This document shows positions 11,559-25,042 of a stretch of DNA of 64,000 nucleotides, in pieces. The notes under the pieces were generated by a model. The model searched no databases. It was not told where the DNA came from and was given only the letters and a program-made list of their open reading frames with translations. The position numbers and the translations under genes were made by a program. The first letter of the stretch is position 1. Each line of letters starts with the position of its first letter. The stretch comes from Lithospermum erythrorhizon (lineage: Eukaryota; Streptophyta; Magnoliopsida; Boraginales; Boraginaceae), in contig JADFUC010000776.1 in NCBI GenBank assembly GCA_019722365.1, positions 868,001 through 932,000 of the forward strand, in the 5' to 3' direction.

Positions 11559-14500
11559 GTCTGTTATGAGTGAAAAGTTGAAAAAGGCCGGATGAAAAGT
11601 GTGGGTTTTAGGTTTGCTGTTGTTACTTTGTGTGTTAATTGTAATGTTTTTTGAGTGTGATACGGTGGTGAAGATACCAGCTGATTTAGTATTATGAACC
11701 TAGTTAATATGTTATAATTTGATGTATTGCTTTTGTTTGTGGTTACTTGATTGCGTATATTTAAGAACTAGTTTGTGAGTGCATTATTCTTGTATTAAGC
11801 AATTATGTTATACAGGAATATTTTGTTAAATTATTGAATTTCTCGTTTATGTCCCTAAGCTTTCTCAGCATGCTTTGCATATTCTCAGAGCCTTCATTGT
11901 GGCGTCTTGAAAGTAAAGATAAACAATAATGGCATGAAGTAAGACGGTGTCTTGTATGACAAAAGCGATGACAAGCAATTAGTATCATAAAATAGATATA
12001 ATATTCCCTTTAAGTGTTGTCATAAAAGAGACAATACAATATTCAAAAGCTTCACCAATCACTAAAGGTCAAAAGAGACTATTGAAAAGAGAGAATTGTT
12101 GTGGTTTTCATTGACCTCCTTTTCTGGCATTGCACTTGCTGCTTGATCTTATTAACCTTAGATTTCTTTGAATCCTTAGCTTTTACCGTTAAATTTTCTT
12201 GAATTTCTTCTTGTTTTGGACCACCAAGCGGAAGGCGTAGGAGTTTTAACGCTTCCCAGTTCGTCTGACATTAGTGATCGTCTTATGGTTTGTTTAGAGA
12301 GATAGCTCGAAACTTTATGCATGTTAAGTTCATCCTGAGCTAGAGAACTTTTTAGGAGAGATTTCGAGGATAAGGTTTTTAGCCAGTTCTTTGAAACACG
12401 AGCCCAGAAGACATTGAGTCGTTCGACTAAACTGTATCATTTTAGTGACATGTTGGCTCGCTTGACACATCCATTTCCGACTTCTTTGTCAATGAGAGCA
12501 CAGCGATTAATCATATCTCGTTTCAGCTTCCTTTGAATAACTCATCGGAGTTCTTTAAGTACGTACTTATGCTTTCGCTACCATGCAGGTTTGGAGCAGC
12601 GTATTTCACATGTTAGCTAAGCATAAGACATTAGGCATCATAGCATCAGGAACATGCTACATGAGGCTTTCCCGCCACTATCATTATTTGTGTCATTTGA
12701 GTGCGGATGGGACCACAGTGTTCAATAACGTATACATTCTCTCTGGCGAAACGATCCCGCCAGTTCGAGACCGGTCAGCAAAGTTCGAGTTGTTGAGCTT
12801 GCAACTACCAGTCTGCGGTATGACAGTTTACAGGTGGGTTAGGCGGTCATTTCAAATCAAGAATAAGTATGTAAATGACAACGGTTTAGCAATCTATCAT
12901 AATAAGCACTTATAAAATAAATTTTAAAGTAATACTGATACTCGAAATCATTAAATGTATTAGCATGCAAGATCTACCATATTGGAATTTCAATGTGCAT
13001 ACATTTTGAAAAACTGACATAGCGATGGGATTAACTAACCAATTATGTAAACAGACATAACTCATCTTTGCTAAGCGTACTGAGGGATCTTTCACAACGG
13101 TGTATCGCGAGCCATGACGTTAGTGGAAATCACCGGTTAGCGACCCGATTAAACCCGACTTATTATTTGGAATGATCGTCGAAGCCCTTGGCGTTAGTGG
13201 AAATCCTTGGCATGATCCCGTTTATTAAATGCTAAAAAAAAAAATTCGCGTGCTAGTACCTTGTCATCGCTTAGTGTGCCCGGTGATTGTGATAAGTTTA
13301 CAACTTTAAAATTGGTTTGATCTGAGTGCTTAAATTTTATGGTGAGATTCATATTATTTGATTAATTATTTAACATGTAATCTGATACATACTCATTAAT
13401 ATGCACATCATGAAAAATAAAATAAATAATACCGTTTATGAGATATATGATATAATGCTAAAATAATAAATAATAAAACCTATTCTGACAACTTTGAGTG
13501 TAATCTTTATGTCTTGAACTTTGAAGCTTTCGGTATGGTGGCTTATTGATGCCTCGTGGTTGTCATTTGTTACTAGCAATTAAGGCAGGGGCGGAGAACT
13601 GTGGATAAAATAAAATGAATAAAACTCGGCGGTTAAATGCAACGGATAAGCGGTTCGCAGGCTATATTTTAAAAATACTCTTCATCATATCAATATATCA
13701 TTCTATTTCATTATAATATATAATAAATTGAAACACACCAAACTATACATTTTAATCCAAGTACTTCTATTTTGAATGATAGCCAACCATGGTAATGTAA
13801 GCTCTAGGGCAAATACTATTACTATTGCATATTCTTTAATCCTCCTTGGAGGCATTATCTATATAAAAACAAATAAGACTAAGCAAGTCTGAATTGCTGA
13901 AAGTCAAAACGACAATTATCCTATCACATCATCTCAAACAGTTTCTAGTTTTTACACTTGCCATAATAGTGTAATAGTATACATCAACTCCTTTAAATTT
14001 TTTTAAAATACATCTAAAATCATTACTTTTATTATTTTAGGGGTTAGATTTTTATATATGTATTTTAACAGCTTTCTCATTATTCACCTAAAATATAAAA
14101 ACATTTGCATCTCTCATTTATTGATATAAAAACAATACGTTTAAATCTAGAACAATGTAAGGAAAGATTAGAATGGGAAAAATATTATGAGTGGGTACAA
14201 ATTTGGAAGTGTGTGAGAATTTTTAGAGCTGAGTATTTTAGGAGAGTTGAAAAATATCGTTTATTAATTTTTTTTAAATCACTATTATAATTTTTAGGAA
14301 GGCGATGCGGCGTGTTAGTTTATCTTTAAAGGAAGATTCACGAAACTTGAAAAACGATAATTGATTCTAATTATATTGAAAGCTGAGGCACTTTAGAGAA
14401 GTAAATCAATTATTTGTAATGATATGCATCTCTCCACTTGCAAAATTATTGGAGATTAGTCAACAGAAAACAAATAATAGGGTTAGTTTAGGGAAACTTG

Positions 14501-15460
14501 ATGCTTCTAGATGGCAAATAACGAAAGGAATCAAATGCAAATTGGGAATAAATAAACTTTCTTAAAGAATGATTATTTATAACATTAATGCATCGTGGTG
14601 ACGAATTTGATGCCAACTGCAAATCATATCTGCCTTCAAATTCTAGAGCGTATCCTATCTAGTGATCAAGTTTAATAGTAGTAGTAGTAATTAATCACTA
14701 TCAAGTTGTTAATTACATCATGGAACATCAAGAAGTAGAAAAACAACACTAATATAATGCTTAGGAAAGCAATATTTTCAAGATTAATCATTTATGTTTG
14801 AAGACTTCAAATAGAGTTGTGTACATATTCTTCTAACGTAGAAAATCAGTGCATTACAATGCTCGTATAGAGTCTACTTTTAATGAGAGTTAGTTGCAAG
14901 GTCCCTCTCAAATAAAATGCTTGCAGTATCTATATGACTGAATTCATAAATGTCTAAATCAAAGAGATGGTTGAGATTCATAATCACAATGGTGTATCAT
15001 GTATGTAACTCTGTAAATAATGAAATACATGCTCGGTATTTGATACAAACAATCCCGCCTCATCATCGGTCGAACTAATAATCGAGTCAAGCTCAACTAG
15101 AAAAGATTGCTTAGACACTCAACCTAACTCGAAAAACAAATTCATAACCCATTTATTGATGCATGCATGATGTTTGTTCAAGTTGACCCCAATAACCTGT
15201 TACCCACTTAACACTCAGTCAACAAATGACTCGACTGGTATCCAAGTCAAGTTCGAGAATTCAAAATTCCTTGATACCTAAACAATCAAATAATTATCTG
15301 ACCATGTAAAGTTAAAGTGTATAGCTGATTAGCTGTAAAGTTAAAGATTAGACCTAAAAACGAGCTCGAAGTATATTAAACCGAAGTTGACGAACCAAAT
15401 CGGTTATGTATTACTTATACCCACTTTCCCACTATATTATATACTCGATTGGTGAAAGCC
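11559..15460. other. Intergenic, no supported gene
   Basis: Nothing here can be named. The minus strand at about 12120-12250 has a lysine-rich open stretch (GGPKQEEIQENL, then KAKDSKKSK) that could be a transposase-derived tail, but I cannot place it in a family. The frame at 12583-12915 has no recognisable domain. Near 13584 the sequence CAGGGGCGGAG resembles the end of plant hAT-type non-autonomous elements, without a visible partner end. The remainder is AT-rich. Confidence 0.4.
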
Positions 15461-15469
15461 CCATCTTCA

Positions 15470-15623
15470 GGCCCAAAGTATTACAATGTGTCCAAAATAC
15501 ATGCCCAATAAAGCTAGTAACTTTAAGGTTTATGTTGTAACTCGTAAGTCGTAACTAAACAATAGCCCGACATATTTAACATCATTAAATGGATGTAATA
15601 ATAAACCCAATAAGAAAACCCTA
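15470..15623 (+). promoter_or_regulatory. RPL19 promoter motifs: site II and telo-box
   Basis: A telo-box (AAACCCTA) lies at 15616-15623, 86 bases before the RPL19 start codon. A site II element (GGCCCA, that is TGGGCC on the other strand) lies at 15470-15475. The combination of telo-box and site II is established as typical of plant ribosomal-protein promoters active in dividing cells. Confidence 0.7.
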
Positions 15624-15708
15624 GAGGTTGATATAAAATATAAACAAGCTTAAATAACAGAAATGATCAAAATCCACATTAGCAGCCATCATTATCATTT
15701 TTGCAAAA

Positions 15709-17415
<1,707 letters not shown>

Positions 17416-19385
17416 AATAATCTTGCGGTGATCGATCCTGAGGACATGTTTTGGCTTATAATTTTCTTATTCAAGTTTAGGTTTTTGACCTGCCTGTGTT
17501 TTTGCAATGTTATTTTCAGAATACTGTGTTACTATATCAATATTAAAGCAAACTATGAACCTTGTTATGCTTTAGTTTGACCCTTTTTGCTAATCACTTT
17601 CCCCTAAAGTTGGTGTATGTTTCTGTGTATTATTGAATGTGTGATGTGTCTGTTATTTTGTTGGCTAATGAATGACCATATGTCCATATCCAATTTAAAG
17701 ATTATTTGGTTTTACTAGTTTGAATGAAAACAAAGTTGATTAAGATGTTACCAATAAGTATCGACAATTTTGACCGTCTACATTTATAATACTATATACG
17801 TACTTCTTTCTTGACAAATAGAATAGGGACAACAAATAGATTCCACTAATTTGTTCTGTTGTAATTACATTAACTTAACCAAAAAGTCTATTACACTGTT
17901 AATCAAGAATCAACACCTGTAATTCTACTGTGTATGCTGCATGCCATGCCATCGGAAATTATGAAATGAATTTGATAATTGAAGATCTGTCACTTCAGAG
18001 TGTTATGTTATGATAAATCGATGATTCCTTGTAACGATTGACATCTACTAACATTATAGCAGTCTATAAGATAGAATATTTTGCTAATAGTAATCCAATC
18101 ATCACTTATAACTTGTAAGTACGGAAATTTTAATTGTATATCCAAATTTGAGAAATTAAATATTCCAAATAGAGAATGGTCACAAATTTCTGGTGACCAA
18201 TTTATTGCAGCCAAATCAACAAATTTAACGAACTTCTGAAAACAAGTCACATCTAGTGAAGTCATTAATTAAAAACGTAGCTTTATCATTATACCGATTG
18301 GTAAAGAATTAAAAGTCTTAGTATTATCAATACTCGTATTTTCAAGCGATATGGGTTAAAAGCACTCGTAAAGGAGTAAATCTTTATGTTGAAGTGATTA
18401 ATAAAATCTACAAACTACTAATCCAATTTATATATCGCGCGATTAAATTATACTTCAATATCGCTGTGATGATATGGACTCGAAGATACCGTTAATCTGA
18501 TTGTTTCCATAGCTTTTCGTTAATTAAGCGTAAGTCCGCGTGCAAAATCTCCCCAAAACACGAGGTGTTGTAGCCATTTAAGGTTTAGATGTGAAATAAT
18601 TATATTCACCGCCATACATTTGCGAAATTATAGTTGATAAAATTATATTTATGAACAAAATTGTCATTTCACTTAAAAAATAGGATTTGGGTGTGCCAAA
18701 CCCAACTTTATTCAATATTTCACCAATTTGCAAAACCCAAGAACATTATTCCTAAATCTTTCTCCAAAAAAGCCACAATCTTTCTTCTTTTGGTTCTTCG
18801 TTTTTCAGTTGAATATCCAAATTAGCTTCATGGTTACTAAATTCATCATACCCATATCTGTATATCATTTATACTATCTTTTTATAGTATAAAGTTAACA
18901 TTTTGATTCATAAAATTAATCTTTTTGAGCATATGGTGAATTGGGCAGCGTAATATAGATCTTGGACTGAGTTAGCTCGTACATGACTAGTGTTCTTGTA
19001 ACTCAGTGCAGATTAATCCAGAAATAATCTTTATGGAAGCAATAGGTAGTATACTTTCGATTTAGTTTCGACCTTTGAAATAACTCGAATCTTATTATTA
19101 CGAGTAATAATAGTAGTTTTAGTTAGTGGTTTAGTTACTATATTTTCTTGTTTATTTGTCTTCAAAATTCAAACTTTATTATTTCAAGAGCTCGAATTTA
19201 GTCATGTCCACTTGACCATCATTAGTGGTTTAGTTAGTATACTTTCTATGTTTTCCCTTAAAATTTCGACCATTGTCATTTCAAGAACTCGAATCAGGCC
19301 TTATTATTGCGAGTAATATATGTGATTCGGGACCACTTTAACATAGCTAGTAGTTTCGTACTTTGGTTAGTATAGTTTCTAGTAA
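17416..19385. other. Intergenic between RPL19 and GT64 gene
   Basis: The left part holds the RPL19 3' untranslated region. The right part should hold the promoter and leader of the next gene. Phrases built on TTTAGTTAGTGGTTTAGTTA and ATTTCAAGAACTCGAAT recur between about 19070 and 19300, a local imperfect duplication. No further gene is seen. Confidence 0.5.
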
Positions 19386-22027
19386 ATGATGAGGAAGAGT
19401 GTGTTGAACCGGAGGACATGGAGGCATGCAGCAATCTCAGCCGTTGGATCTGCTCAGGTGAAGCTATTGCTGTTATGTTGCATCGTTTTCGTTCTACTTG
19501 CGTTAGCTAGTCGTACGACGACGTTTATTGGGTGGAAGAATGGTTCAGATGCTCTATATGAATCTTCTTTTCCCAAGTGAGTAGCAATAAAACACTGCAA
19601 ACTCTGATTTAATTTGTTGGTATTATTGGTATTCATTCATTGTAGTGTTCTTTAAATATAAGTGTGTTTTGAGTAACTCGATTTTTGCAGAAATAGTATT
19701 CATATAGCCAACCCCACTTAGTAGATAAGGGTTGCTTGGTTTAGTTCGGTTCGGTTTGATTTTGAGTAACTCACCTTGAGTACAGTTTTCTTTATATGTA
19801 CTCCTTTAGTTGGTCTTACATTTATAGCTGATCATTTGTTTGTCTTATTTATCTATCTTATGCATATAAATCCAGATGGTAAACAACTAAACATAGTAAT
19901 ATCAGTATTGGAATTTGGAGTTAATCAAATGTGTAGCATTTAGAAACTTCAACAAAAGAAACATACCTTACCTTTTAGCTTATTATTGGTATTGGTGACT
20001 CAAGTGCTCATTTGGCTTACTAAAGTACTCCGTAATTCTTTGCCATCTTTACTTTGTAACGAACCTCAGTTTGCTAGCCTGCTTATTATACGGGATACAC
20101 TTTTGCCTCTTGAAGCACTATTTATGATTTTGTTTTTGATTCATCAATCGGTTTACTTTGCTGTGGAATAATCACTTCTTGGATGCTAATTGAAATTCAT
20201 ATGCAGGAAAGGATATGCCTTGTTGATTAATACCTGGAAGAGAAATGATCTTTTGAAGAAGTCCATTTCTCATTATGCATCATGTCCTGGGCTTCAGTCC
20301 ATTCGTATTGTATGGAGTGAACCTGATCCTCCTTCAGATTCCATTGTGGAATATTTAAATCGTGTTGTACAGTTGCATTCAAAAGATGGTCGTGAAATTG
20401 AGCTGAAATTTGATATAAACAAAGAAGACAGTTTAAATAACAGATTTAAAGAAATCAAAGATCTGCGGACAGATGTGGTCTTCTCGATTGATGATGATAT
20501 CATATTCCCTTGCTCATCAGTAGAATTGGCTTTTAGTGTTTGGCGAAGTGCCCCTGATACAATGGTCGGATTTGTTCCTCGTGTACATTGGGTAGACAAA
20601 TCGGTAGGTGATCTCAATCATTGCAGCTTAAAATCTGAACCAAGAATTGTTTTCATACATCAATGGATATGGAAAGTACGAGTGACATAATTGGAATGAG
20701 AGCCAAAAATAGAAAGAAAATGCAATGTTACACTCAACAGGCTTATATCATATCGAGATATTTCAGGGTTCATTAGAGGAAGTTGTTACTGAAGTTTAAT
20801 GCATGTCTTCTCCTTAGAGTAGATTGAGTTACAGTCGTGGCATATACCCATACAACTTAGATGGTTTAAGTGTCAAATATCGTGTAGTACATCTGCTTGC
20901 AATTTAATTTCATAATTTCTTTTGCCATGGTAGAATTTGCATATAGGAAAGCCTCCTTGTGTTATATCTGAAATGCCACACATACCATTTTGACTCACGG
21001 GAACCTCATGCAGAAAGGAGATCAAGGCAAATTTATTTATGGAGGCTGGTGGTCAGTATGGTGGACGGGAACATATAGCATGGTGCTCTCGAAAGCTGCC
21101 TTATTCCACAAGAAGTATCTAAATTTGTACACCTATGAAATGCCAGCATCAATTCGAGAATACGTGACAAAGAACAGGTTAAGTTTCTTATCCTGGCTGC
21201 AAATATTGTTATTGGTTCCTCTTCCATTAACAGATACATCGATTATTTGAACTTTAATTGAATTTCAAAACAACGAGCAGGAATTGCGAAGATATCGCGA
21301 TGTCTTTCCTTGTTGCAAATGCATCTGGTGCTCCTCCTATATGGGTAAAAGGTTCGTTATCGCATATATCATTTCTTCTTTATGTTATAGACTTGTGTGT
21401 ACTCTGATGGCATATGAAGATAGGTGTTCAGCTGATAATAATGAAATGTGAAGAACCAAAGAAACAGAAAATATGAACTGTCTTAAGTTTGTTAATCAAT
21501 GACTCAATTTATTAAAAAGCAATGATTCAGGAAGATGGCTATGATAGAATGAATTTCACCCCAACTTTGAGGGGGGGCAACATCGTATGGTAATCTATAA
21601 TATGAAGTAACCACAAAACTTAAAGTATTAGAAGTCATTTTCCTTCTTTCTAAATTATGCAGAGAACTCAACTGCAGAATATTAGTATAGTGGATGTTCA
21701 TGTAGGAAGAAATGAAATGGCATCACGACTTGTTGAGGCAAATATTAACCTATTTAATAGTACTGCTTTTTCTTAATAGCCAAAGCGTCTACAATGTATT
21801 CTTCCGCTTGGGGTTATTTGGACTATTACGACAGTCTATTAATTTTGCCTTTGTACTTCGATGCAGGGAAGATATTTGAGATTGGTTCGACAGGGATTAG
21901 TAGTTTGGGAGGCCACAGTGAGAAAAGGACAGAATGTGTTAATAGATTCGTAGCGGAGTTTGGGAGGATGCCATTGGTGTCTACAACGGTGAAGGCTGTT
22001 GATAGCCGAAACAACTGGTTTTGGTGA
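19386..22027 (+). CDS. GMT1: GT64 glycosyltransferase (GIPC mannosyltransferase type), 5 exons
   Basis: Golgi type II enzyme of CAZy family GT64, like the C-terminal domain of animal exostosins. Its closest plant relative by memory is EPC1/GMT1 (At3g55830), which adds mannose to glycosyl inositol phosphorylceramides and affects cell adhesion. Exons are 19386-19576, 20207-20603, 21014-21177, 21281-21351 and 21867-22027, all GT-AG; the sum of 984 nt gives 327 aa, close to the family length. Seen in the protein: a short basic N-terminus, a signal anchor at about residues 25-43 (VKLLLLCCIVFVLLALAS), the nucleotide-sugar motif FSIDDDIIFPC with the acidic triplet at 159-161, YGGWWSVWWTGTYSMVLS, and the C-terminal block IGSTGISSLGGHSEKR then RFVAEFG. 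The two starting methionines are adjacent, so either may be used. No lesion is seen. Confidence 0.93.
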
Positions 22028-22901
22028 AGATAAGATAGTTATACTTCAAAGATTGTCATGTTATTGATTGAAGTTTAGTATGACCAGATTAGTTGTTTGT
22101 TCCACTGAATCATAGGTTTTAGTTAGCATGTTGTACTTGGTAATATCTATTTCTCCATACTCTATCAATACTAGTGGGGCAACATCATGGCTACTGAATC
22201 ATAGGTTATATTTGTACTCAACTTGAGCTCGATTTAAACATTTCTTTTAGATAGTTTGATGTTCATTATTTCATAGTCCATACACGTTATTAATTTGTGC
22301 ATCTCTTTTAGCCATAGACTCGTCTTAGCCTTGCTTAGAGACCATTGCATGCCATTTAACTTCAAGTTCAATATTTGAGTTAGTCCAAAAAGAGCTTGAA
22401 TCAATAAAGCCCAAGATAAAGATGTCAGCAGACAGCCAGACACGGTATACTCCACCCGAATTAATTATCGAGTCGTACCGGCTAGAAAGTATTTGTTCGA
22501 TATTCAAAATAATCATCCAATTTGATAAAATATTTAGCCGATCGAGTTTCCGATATTCATTGGTACCGAAAATAAATTATTTTCTTGATAACCTAAAAAC
22601 ATCGAATAATTATCCGACTTATTAAAGTATTTACCCAATCGAGTTATCAATACCCGCTCGAACCGAATTCCATTTGCAGAATCTCGTAAAGCATTAAGTG
22701 ATTCTTAGTTTAAAATGATGTTTATGTGGACATCACGCATCACCTCACACCATCAAAATAGTTGATGGATTGTGAGCTTTTGTGTTTACAAGTGGTGATA
22801 TAAGCCCTACTTCAAATATTACAACCTTAAAAACAGTTTCTTGTTTTTTCCATCACTCATTACAACACTTTTTCATTCCATCTTCCCCAATTTTGCCCCC
22901 C
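22028..22901. other. Intergenic between GT64 gene and clathrin light chain
   Basis: It holds the 3' region of the GT64 gene and the promoter and leader of the clathrin gene. Between about 22450 and 22670 the sequence is rich in phrases such as ATCGAGT, CCGAAT and TACCCGCTCGAACCGAATTC. Similar wording occurs near 15060-15260, which suggests an unidentified old repeat. No coding region is seen. Confidence 0.45.
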
Positions 22902-25042
22902 ATGTCGTCGGAATTCACAACCCAATTCGACCACCTCGACGCCGCCGTGGCTCAGCCGTTCGGCGACGGTTACGTTGGCTTTGATGCTGATCAACAATTT
23001 GGGTCAACCCCAAATTTTGGTGAAACTGAAGCAGTTGTTGACTCTAAATCTTCACCACCTTTAATCAACACTCTTGCTGATCAAAATGGTCCAATTCTAC
23101 CTGAAATGATTACTGAAGAGGGGGTTGTACTCAGGGAATGGAGAAGGTTATATTAAAAAATTCATTTTTTTGTTCAATTTTTGTATTTGAATTGAGTTTA
23201 TAGTTCAATTTTTTTAGTGATCTTCTATGGTTTGATTTGTTTTATGTATATGGTATGTATATTTGCTTTAAAAATTTGATCTTTTTTAATTTTTCGAAGA
23301 GGATTTTTGTAAATTTAGTTTTTAATACAAAATGGTCCAATTATGGTTGAATTGAGTTTATGTTTGAAGTTTTTAGTGTTACTATATGTATTTATTTGTT
23401 TTCTGATCATGGTATGCGTATTTATTTTAAAAATTGAACTTTTTTAATTTGTTGAAGTGGGTTTTTGAGTACTTAGTTTTCGATACAGAATTAGATTGTT
23501 TTAGTGTTCTAAGAGAAATGGTGGAGATGAAGCTATTGTTCCAACTTCTAATAGTACCTCCATTTTGAAAAGATGTGTAGTTTGATTCCAATGGTTAGAA
23601 TTAAGAAACTTTAATTCCTTAATTAACACACCTAACTTTGACTTTGAATGTAACGATTGTGTTAAACTTTTAATGGTATTGTTGGTTGAAACTTTGCTCT
23701 CCATATGAACTTTTGATCGATGATTCTTGTATTGAGTTGTGTCTGCAGTATATATAGAGTGCAGAGTGGTTCACACTTGATTCAACATGTAAATACGAGC
23801 CATCTTATCTGGCTGTTGTAACTAAGGCTTATCGTCGTGCTTGATTTATCACCATTTAAGTGTCTGCTCTTGAGCTATTTTTGCAAACAAATTGATGTTT
23901 TATGGTACCATGAATAGATGTACTTGTGGAATCCAACCTTTTGATGAGTTTTGCTTGTAGATTATAACTTCTTAGTTCTTGCTATGTAATCGTTGGGCGC
24001 TCAGGCAAAATGCAGCTAGACTGGAGGAGAAAGAATTGAGGGAGAAACATTTATTGACTCAAATTCTTGAAGAGGCGGATGTGTACAAAATTGAGTTTCA
24101 CAAGAAGAGACAGGCTGCATGTGAGACTAACAAAGTCATGAACAGGGAGATGGAGACGGTAACAATTAGTATTTGTTCCAGTAATGAATTTTGAATTATG
24201 GTTTATTAGGTATGTTAGCGCATCACAGTTTATATAATCAGCTGCTCCTTTTTCCATTTAGTTTCCAAAAACTTAATTTCTGCCATATATTGTTAGTATA
24301 ATCTCTATCAGTAACCATTGTACTTCGTGCAGTCTTCTCTTTCTCTGTTTAACAGCCCTTCAACTGTTCCAATTTTTCCCAATACACACCGGAGTGCCCC
24401 TCAGTAATCAGTGACACATTTCTATAATAGCTTTTATATTTCATTCATTTAACAAGACTAATCTTGAGCTCTCATTATATCTGGCCAGTCTTCTTTGGCG
24501 CTGAGGTGCAAACTTAGTGAAGTGTGTTTATCATATAGAGACATGTTATGGAGAATGTGAAGAAACAAGAAATTAAAAATAAATGTCTGGTTGGTTGTTG
24601 TATCCGATGTTGATATTTTCAAAGAACCTTGAATTTGATATATAATTCTTGTTACTAAGTTGTTGTGGAGATTAACTGAATATTGTTTTACCAGGCATTC
24701 GTGGCTAGTCTGGAAAAATTCCATGCTGAAGCAGATAAAGATTACTGGAAGTCAGTTGCAGAGCTCATCCCCAATGAGGTCCCTGTACTAGAGAAGAAAG
24801 GTAAGGAGAAGGAGAAGAAACCTTCCATTGCCATTATGCATGGACCCAAGCCTGGGAAACCCACCGACTTATCTAGGATGCGGCAGACACTCGTAAAACT
24901 TAAGCATGCCACGCCAGCGCACTTGAAGCCTTTGTTTCACGCTGCCTCCGCTGCAACTGCTGATGATGTGAAGGTGGATCCTGTTGCTTCCCCAAAAGAT
25001 GCAGACAGAGAGATCTCTACTCAGCCTATTATCGTTGCTTAA
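22902..25042 (+). CDS. Clathrin light chain, 3 exons
   Basis: Regulatory subunit that binds the clathrin heavy chain hub in coated pits and trans-Golgi vesicles. Exons are 22902-23146, 24005-24158 and 24695-25042, with GT-AG borders; 747 nt gives 248 aa, near Arabidopsis CLC2/CLC3 (about 258). The N-terminal third is acidic and low-complexity. The heavy-chain-binding helix begins around residue 75 with [20 protein letters not shown] and continues as a charged coiled coil through [13 protein letters not shown]. The plant-conserved blocks [32 protein letters not shown] and LVKLKH follow, and the tail is rich in alanine and proline. The frame is open further upstream, but MSSEF at 22902 is the natural start by family comparison. 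Which light-chain paralogue it represents cannot be settled, though context favours the CLC2 position. No lesion is seen. Confidence 0.95.

Noticed and set aside
12120..12250. FAR1/MULE transposase tail on minus strand
   Set aside because: Only a lysine-rich stretch is visible; no SWIM, MULE or FAR1 core motif could be found.
12583..12915. 110-aa open frame
   Set aside because: No domain, no splice context and no family resemblance; it looks like a chance frame in a less AT-rich patch.
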